Made by a program: the position numbers and the translations under genes. From assembly GCA_036257535.1 (NCBI GenBank), contig DATAFJ010000012.1, positions 1 to 9,352 of the forward strand: a DNA stretch of 9,352 bases, written 5' to 3'. This DNA is from DATAEE01 sp036257535 (GTDB lineage: Bacteria; Acidobacteriota; Vicinamibacteria; Vicinamibacterales; 2-12-FULL-66-21). The notes under the pieces were generated by a model. It was not told where the DNA came from. It did not search any database and worked only from the letters and a program-made list of their open reading frames with translations. Shown here one piece after another: positions 5,812 to 9,352 of the stretch (position 1 is the stretch's first letter; the number at the start of each line of letters is the position of its first letter).

Positions 5812-6571
5812 GTGCTGCCTTGAGCTCCGTGATGCGTCGCTGCGCATCCTCGAGATACTCGCTCTTCTCGAACTCCTTCACGAGCCGCTCGAGGTAGGGA
5901 AGCGCTTCGGCGTTCTGGTTCATCTTCACGAGCGATTCCGCCAGGTAGAAGTACGCACCGTCGCGAAACGTAAACTCCGGATCGCGCGCGAGCAGCGCCT
6001 TGAAGCGATCGATCGCGCCCGGATACCACCGATTGCGGTAGTAGAAGACGCCGACCTCGTAATCCGAGGATGCGAGACGGTCCTTGGCCTCGCGCAGCTT
6101 CGTGCGGACTTCGCCGCCCAGTTCGCTGTTCGGATACCGTTCGAGAAACACCTCGAACTCTTTAATCGCTTCTTTAGTTTCGGTCTGATCGCGCTGCGCC
6201 GACAGCATCTGCTCGAAATGGCCCATCCCCAGCTTGTACTGAGCGTAGTCGGCCCGGCCGTGGGTGGGGAAGAAGGTCAGAAACTCCCGGAACTCGTTGA
6301 TTGCCAGGATCTTGCCCTCAGTCGTCCCATCACCGAGGTAGCTGTCGCCGATCCCGAGCTTCGCGTCGGCGCGGAACTGACTCTGGGGATAGGTGTCGAC
6401 GAGGCGTCGAAAATACTCGCGTGCGTTCAGCCACTTGCGGTCGCCGAGCGCCTCGGTGCCGCGCTCGAACAGAAATTTGTCGGGCTCGGCCACTCCGGTC
6501 GGCGGATCTTTAGGTCCGGTGGCGCAGGAGGCCACCAGCAGCGTGCCGAGGAGAGCTGAAATGAACCTCAT
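5789..6571 (-). CDS. bamD: Outer-membrane assembly lipoprotein, BamD/YfiO family
   Basis: A 260-residue lipoprotein and likely BAM-complex partner of BamA, which folds beta-barrel proteins into the outer membrane. The signal MRFISALLGTLLVASC ends in a lipobox (V-A-S-C16). It is followed by tetratricopeptide-like helical repeats: FERGTEALGDRKWLNAREYF (35-54) with VDTYP; LAINEFREFLTFFPTHGRAD (89-108) with YAQYKLGMGHF; EAIKEFEVFLERYPNSE (134-150); GVFYYRNRWYPGAIDRFKAL (174-193); and a C-terminal EALPYLERLVKEFEKSEYLE (222-241). The 'FL..FP.H.RADYAQY..G' run is highly characteristic of BamD. The frame continues open upstream of 6571, but that part is antisense-like and lacks a signal; ATG 6571 gives a perfect lipoprotein start and overlaps the epimerase stop as ATGA. 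Its presence implies a double-membrane (diderm) cell. The alternative is a general TPR lipoprotein. Confidence 0.9.
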   Translation of the reverse strand: MRFISALLGTLLVASCATGPKDPPTGVAEPDKFLFERGTEALGDRKWLNAREYFRRLVDTYPQSQFRADAKLGIGDSYLGDGTTEGKILAINEFREFLTFFPTHGRADYAQYKLGMGHFEQMLSAQRDQTETKEAIKEFEVFLERYPNSELGGEVRTKLREAKDRLASSDYEVGVFYYRNRWYPGAIDRFKALLARDPEFTFRDGAYFYLAESLVKMNQNAEALPYLERLVKEFEKSEYLEDAQRRITELKAAHAKSNVS

Positions 6572-7521
6572 GAGCGTTGGTCGACGACCGACGCGGCGAG
6601 CCAGGCATGTTCGGCCGCCAGGCCCTCCTCCAGTGTCACCGACGGGGCAAACCCAAGATCCGCCCGCGCGCGGGACGTATCCGCGTACGTGTCTCGCATG
6701 TCTCCCTTCTGGGACGGCTCGCGGCGCACCGGAATTGGCCGGCCGACGACTCGTTCGATGATGGTCAGCGCATCGCTCAGCGAAATCCGCGAGCCGCCGC
6801 CGATGTTGTAGACGGCGCCGGGCGTTCCACGGTCGCCGGCAGCCATGGTTGCGGCGACGGCGTCGGCGACGAACGTGAAGTCGCGCGTCTGGCCACCGTC
6901 GCCGAACACCACGATGGGGCGGCCTTCGAGCGCCGCGCGCAGAAACTTGTGAAACGCCATGTCGGGACGCTGGCGCGGCCCGTAGACCGTGAAGTAGCGG
7001 AGCGCGACGGCCGGCACGCCGTAGGCTGTGTTGTAGAGCATGCAGAGATGCTCCGCCGCCAGTTTTGTTACGCCGTAAGGAGAGATTGGATGGAGCGCCG
7101 CATCCTCCTTCATCGGGATCGCAGCCGCATCCCCATAGACGGACGAGGTCGACGCATACACGAATCGATGAAGCGGTCGGCCTTTTGCCGCCTCCAGCAG
7201 CGTCTGCGTCGCATCGATGTTGTCGACGGTGTAGGTTCGGAAGTCGCGTCCCCAACTGTTTCGGACACCTGCCTGAGCGGCGAGGTGGAACACGTGGGTG
7301 ACGCCGTCGAGGAGCGTTCCCAGGTCGACGCGCTCGATGCGGTCTTCGATGAACGAAAACTCGGCCCGCCCGCGAATCGACGCGAGGTTCGCTTCCTTGG
7401 CGGCGCGCCCATAGTAGTCTGTGAAACAGTCGAGTCCGATCACGCGCGCACCCCGGCCCAGGAGTGCTTCAGTGAGGTGCGAGCCGATGAACCCCGCGCA
7501 GCCTGTCACGAGCGCGATCAT
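6568..7521 (-). CDS. NAD-dependent epimerase/dehydratase (nucleotide-sugar, extended SDR family)
   Basis: A 317-residue cytoplasmic enzyme of the extended short-chain dehydrogenase/reductase family acting on nucleotide sugars. The NAD-binding motif GCAGFIG (7-13) begins right after the start. The catalytic elements are STSSVYG (124-130) and Tyr149-x3-Lys153 (SPYGVTK). RYFTVYGPRQRPDMAF (175-190) and RDFTFVAD (213-220) are typical substrate-pocket segments of UDP-glucose/UDP-glucuronate 4-epimerase-like proteins; DYY at 35-37 is also seen in UDP-glucuronate epimerases. The exact sugar cannot be fixed from sequence. The start was set at ATG 7521, with GAAAGG upstream, because the family starts one or two residues before the beta1 strand; the open frame extends 12 codons further upstream inside the thioesterase gene. 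ATG 7521 overlaps the thioesterase stop, and its own stop overlaps the bamD ATG, both as ATGA. A role in lipopolysaccharide, capsule or other glycan precursor supply is inferred. Confidence 0.9.
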   Translation of the reverse strand: MIALVTGCAGFIGSHLTEALLGRGARVIGLDCFTDYYGRAAKEANLASIRGRAEFSFIEDRIERVDLGTLLDGVTHVFHLAAQAGVRNSWGRDFRTYTVDNIDATQTLLEAAKGRPLHRFVYASTSSVYGDAAAIPMKEDAALHPISPYGVTKLAAEHLCMLYNTAYGVPAVALRYFTVYGPRQRPDMAFHKFLRAALEGRPIVVFGDGGQTRDFTFVADAVAATMAAGDRGTPGAVYNIGGGSRISLSDALTIIERVVGRPIPVRREPSQKGDMRDTYADTSRARADLGFAPSVTLEEGLAAEHAWLAASVVDQRS

Positions 7522-7913
7522 GCGAACGCCTTTCGAATACGATCCGGCAGCCGGCACGGACGGCCGCCCGGGCCGAGCGCCGCGTGCACGGTGCGGCCGA
7601 CCGCGGCCACCGAGCTGTCCGTCCGCCTGACCACTTCATAGTCGAACTGCATTCGAACCGGAGAAACCACCGTGCCCTTCGTCCTCACGTCCAGCTCGTC
7701 GTCATACTGCGCGCCGCGCAAGTACTCGCAATGTGCCTCGATCACCGGAAGCGCCACGCCTTCCGCTTCCATCTCCCGGTACGTCCATCCGAGGGTGCGC
7801 AGGAGATCCGCGCGAGCGACTTCGAACCAGACGAAGTAGTTCGCGTAGTACACGACGCCCATTTTGTCGGTTTCGGCGTATCGGACGCGTACTGTTGAGA
7901 CGGAAGCAGGCAC
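7518..7913 (-). CDS. ybgC: Acyl-CoA thioesterase, YbgC/4HBT hot-dog family
   Basis: A 131-residue single-domain hot-dog fold protein that hydrolyses acyl-CoA thioesters. The diagnostic block VRYAETDKMGVVYYANYFVW (9-28) contains the catalytic Asp16 and the adjoining 'MG-VVYYANY' segment of the YbgC group. FEVARADLLRTLG (30-42) and the hot-dog helix/strand pattern follow. Length is normal for the family (about 130-140). The start is GTG 7913, two bases after the rpe stop (TGA-TC-GTG), so translation is likely coupled; no ATG fits better, since the conserved N-terminal strand begins within eight residues. In proteobacteria YbgC is linked with the Tol-Pal envelope system and phospholipid metabolism; here it sits among envelope genes, which is consistent but does not prove that role. 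The substrate chain length is unknown. Confidence 0.88.
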   Translation of the reverse strand: MPASVSTVRVRYAETDKMGVVYYANYFVWFEVARADLLRTLGWTYREMEAEGVALPVIEAHCEYLRGAQYDDELDVRTKGTVVSPVRMQFDYEVVRRTDSSVAAVGRTVHAALGPGGRPCRLPDRIRKAFA

Positions 7914-7915
7914 GA

Positions 7916-8590
7916 TCAGGCCGGGCGCCCCACGCCTGTTTCGGCCGCCTCGCGAAGCGCACGGGTAGCGGCGGCCGGGTCGCCTGCGCCGAAGATGGCG
8001 TTTCCCGCGACGAGAATGGACGCGCCTGCTGAAACGAGGCGGGCGGCGTTCGTCTGATCGACGCCGCCGTCCACCTCGACGGGAGCCCGGCTGCCGGCCT
8101 GGTCGAGCAGCGTACGGACCGCCCGTATTTTTGACTCGCTGCGCGGGATGAAAGTCTGCCCCCCAAAGCCGGGGTTGACCGACATGACGAGCACGTAGTC
8201 GACGTCCGCGGCGATTTCGCTGATCGCGCCCGGAGGCGTCGACGGGTTCAACACGACGCCAGCTTTCACTCCCAGGCTGCGGATCAGCGTGATGGTCCGG
8301 TGCAGGTGCGGCAGCACCTCGACGTGCACGGAAATCATCGAGGCCCCCGCTTCAGCGAACGCGCCGATGTAGCGGTCCGGATCCATGATCATCAGATGCA
8401 CGTCGAGCGGCACCGAGGCAATCCGCTTGAGCGCCCGAACGACGGGCGGCCCGATCGTGATGTTCGGTACGAAGTGACCGTCCATGACGTCGACGTGGAT
8501 GAGGTCCGCGCCACCGCGCTCCACGGCGCGGATCGCGTCGCCAAGCGCAGCGAAGTCTGCGGAGAGAATCGAAGGCGCTATGCGAATCAT
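7916..8590 (-). CDS. rpe: Ribulose-phosphate 3-epimerase
   Basis: A 224-residue cytoplasmic TIM-barrel enzyme that interconverts D-ribulose-5-phosphate and D-xylulose-5-phosphate in the pentose phosphate pathway. The start MIRIAPSILSADF is nearly invariant in the family. Metal and catalytic residues are all visible: His32 and Asp34 in HVDVMDGHFVPN, His65 in LDVHLMI, and Asp174 in VEVDGGV. The phosphate-binding regions MSVNPGFGGQ (136-145) and AGNAIFGA (195-202) are intact. Length is typical (about 215-230). ATG 8590 overlaps the TGA of the PASTA gene as ATGA. The frame remains open far upstream on the minus strand, but that is only antisense of the PASTA gene region in another frame. The C-terminal end (VGRPA) stops two bases before the thioesterase GTG. 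Confidence 0.97.
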   Translation of the reverse strand: MIRIAPSILSADFAALGDAIRAVERGGADLIHVDVMDGHFVPNITIGPPVVRALKRIASVPLDVHLMIMDPDRYIGAFAEAGASMISVHVEVLPHLHRTITLIRSLGVKAGVVLNPSTPPGAISEIAADVDYVLVMSVNPGFGGQTFIPRSESKIRAVRTLLDQAGSRAPVEVDGGVDQTNAARLVSAGASILVAGNAIFGAGDPAAATRALREAAETGVGRPA

Positions 8591-9309
8591 CGGCTGACTT
8601 CGAGCGAGATGGCCTCTCCCGGCGCAATCTGGAAACCGGCCTGCGGGATCTGGCGAATGACGATCCCGGCGGGAACACCCGGATAGGGGTGGTCTCCGAC
8701 AAGCGCCACCCTGAACCCGCGACGGCGCAAAATGTCGGCCGCGCGATCGCCGCTCACGCCAATCAAGTCCGGCATCACGTAAGTTGCGTCGCGCTCGCCG
8801 CGATTGACGAGCAGCGCCACGCGCGTCCCCGGAGCCGACGGTGGCGGCTCCTGCGCGACCACGGCGCCCGCCGGCGTGCCGCCGGTGCGGATTTCCGCGA
8901 CCGGCCCGATCTCGAAGCCGTCCTCGCGGAGCCGGAGTTGCGCGGTCCGATCGCTCTCGCCGACGACGCCCGGCACGTTCGCCAGTCGAGGTCCGGCGCT
9001 CACCCACACACGCACGCTGCGCTGCCTCCGCGTCGTCGTTCCCGCGGCCGGCTCCTGAAGCACGATCCGGCCGGGCGGCATCTTTGGATCCAGCCGGCGC
9101 CCTTCCTCGACTTTCAGACGCAGACCCAGGTCCGCCAGCGAGACACTCGCTTCGTTCACCGTTCGCCCGCGCAAATCAGGCGCTACGACGTCCCGCGTCC
9201 TCAACGCGACCCGCATCGCCGCCGCGGCGAACAGCAGATACGTCACCAGCAGCGCACCGGCCAGCAGGAGCAGTTTGCCGGCGCTCCAGACGCGCGTCGT
9301 GAGCGCCAT
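8587..9309 (-). CDS. Membrane-anchored protein with three PASTA domains, no kinase domain
   Basis: A 240-residue protein. It has a short cytoplasmic N-terminus (MALTTRVWSAGK), one transmembrane segment (about 12-33, LLLLAGALLVTYLLFAAAA) and three consecutive PASTA domains outside. PASTA 1 is about 40-105 (VVAPDLRGRTVNEA ... ILQEPAAGT-type core), PASTA 2 about 108-170 (NVPGVVGESDRTAQ, VVAQEPPPSAPGT) and PASTA 3 about 177-239 (VMPDLIGVSGDRAA, VIRQIPQAGFQIAPG). PASTA domains bind peptidoglycan fragments or beta-lactam-like ligands and usually sit on Ser/Thr kinases or penicillin-binding proteins; here neither catalytic domain is present, so it is probably a sensor or scaffold in the wall. ATG 9309 was chosen because it precedes a clean membrane anchor; no good Shine-Dalgarno is seen, and a strong palindrome begins only two bases upstream. 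It is first in the visible cluster, and its TGA overlaps the rpe ATG. Genes further upstream lie outside the window. Confidence 0.9.
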   Translation of the reverse strand: MALTTRVWSAGKLLLLAGALLVTYLLFAAAAMRVALRTRDVVAPDLRGRTVNEASVSLADLGLRLKVEEGRRLDPKMPPGRIVLQEPAAGTTTRRQRSVRVWVSAGPRLANVPGVVGESDRTAQLRLREDGFEIGPVAEIRTGGTPAGAVVAQEPPPSAPGTRVALLVNRGERDATYVMPDLIGVSGDRAADILRRRGFRVALVGDHPYPGVPAGIVIRQIPQAGFQIAPGEAISLEVSR

Positions 9310-9310
9310 A

Positions 9311-9349
9311 ACTAGGAGAGGCCGGTCTCAAGACCGGCCCCTCCATAGT
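9311..9349. repeat. Long imperfect palindrome (REP-like hairpin) upstream of the PASTA gene
   Basis: The core GGCCGGTCT (9320-9328), a CA loop and AGACCGGCC (9331-9339) pair perfectly over 9 bp. After an A/C mismatch (9319/9340) the pairing continues GGAG/CTCC (9315-9318 with 9341-9344). Past a bulged A (9345) it continues ACTA/TAGT (9311-9314 with 9346-9349). No T-tract follows on either strand, so it is not a standard intrinsic terminator. It resembles repetitive extragenic palindromes, but only one copy is visible here. Confidence 0.75.
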
Positions 9350-9352
9350 GTA

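Noticed and set aside
5594..6559. Open plus-strand frame of 321 codons antisense to bamD and the exported-protein gene
   Set aside because: It mirrors two well-supported minus-strand genes, is Arg/Leu/Val-rich without recognisable motifs, and is the usual shadow in GC-rich DNA.
6572..7255. N-terminal extension of bamD to 7255
   Set aside because: The extension is Arg/Ala-rich shadow sequence of the epimerase gene and would bury the lipoprotein signal; the start at 6571 gives a proper lipobox.
6577..7641. Open plus-strand frame of 354 codons antisense to the epimerase
   Set aside because: No family motifs; composition matches an antisense shadow, while the minus strand carries a complete NAD-binding and YxxxK catalytic pattern.
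8591..9007. N-terminal extension of rpe to 9007
   Set aside because: The family starts at MIRIAPSILSADF; the extension is out-of-frame reading of the PASTA gene.
9311..9349. Intrinsic terminator of an upstream gene
   Set aside because: The hairpin is strong but no T-run follows it on either strand.

Overview
High-GC bacterial DNA, most likely from an Acidobacteriota chromosome (a Vicinamibacteria-like lineage is my best guess). The strongest pointer is the left-edge gene, whose visible N-terminal part reads like the end of the Acidobacterial 'VWFA-related' secreted protein family. The other genes are conserved bacterial housekeeping and envelope genes. No phage, plasmid, CRISPR or defence genes are visible, and I do not see a convincing undescribed multi-gene system.

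Layout. Positions 1-1013 (+) hold the 3' part of the VWFA-related protein. Positions 1221-1673 (+) hold a small four-helix membrane protein of unknown role, flanked by gene-poor DNA. Positions about 1626-1890 (-) contain a stretch that reads like a broken protein-coding fragment ending against the 3' end of a tRNA-Gly(CCC) gene (1892-1965, -). The tRNA has a good extended -10 promoter and a four-unit 8-bp tandem repeat just upstream. Positions 2024-4431 (-) are a two-gene operon: a mannose-1-phosphate guanylyltransferase-like nucleotidyltransferase followed by a phosphomannomutase/phosphoglucomutase, joined by an ATGA overlap. Together they would make an activated sugar (probably GDP-mannose) for glycan synthesis. 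Divergent from it, pgsA (4477-5145, +) makes phosphatidylglycerophosphate, and its 3' end overlaps the next gene tail to tail.

Positions 9309 down to 5035 (-) form one compact six-gene cluster, in transcription order: a membrane-anchored triple-PASTA protein, rpe (ribulose-phosphate 3-epimerase), a YbgC-type thioesterase, an NAD-dependent sugar epimerase, a BamD-like outer-membrane assembly lipoprotein, and an exported protein built from two similar halves. Three of the five junctions are 4-base ATGA overlaps, one is a 2-base gap and one is a longer overlap, so co-translation is likely. The theme is mostly cell envelope: peptidoglycan binding, nucleotide-sugar supply, outer-membrane protein assembly and phospholipid synthesis. 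A long imperfect palindrome sits directly in front of the first gene at the right edge.

Most worth a second look: the broken frame beside the tRNA, the octamer array in the tRNA promoter region, the palindrome abutting the PASTA start codon, the duplicated exported protein after bamD, a 9-codon mini-ORF at the start of the membrane protein gene, and the antisense tail of pgsA.
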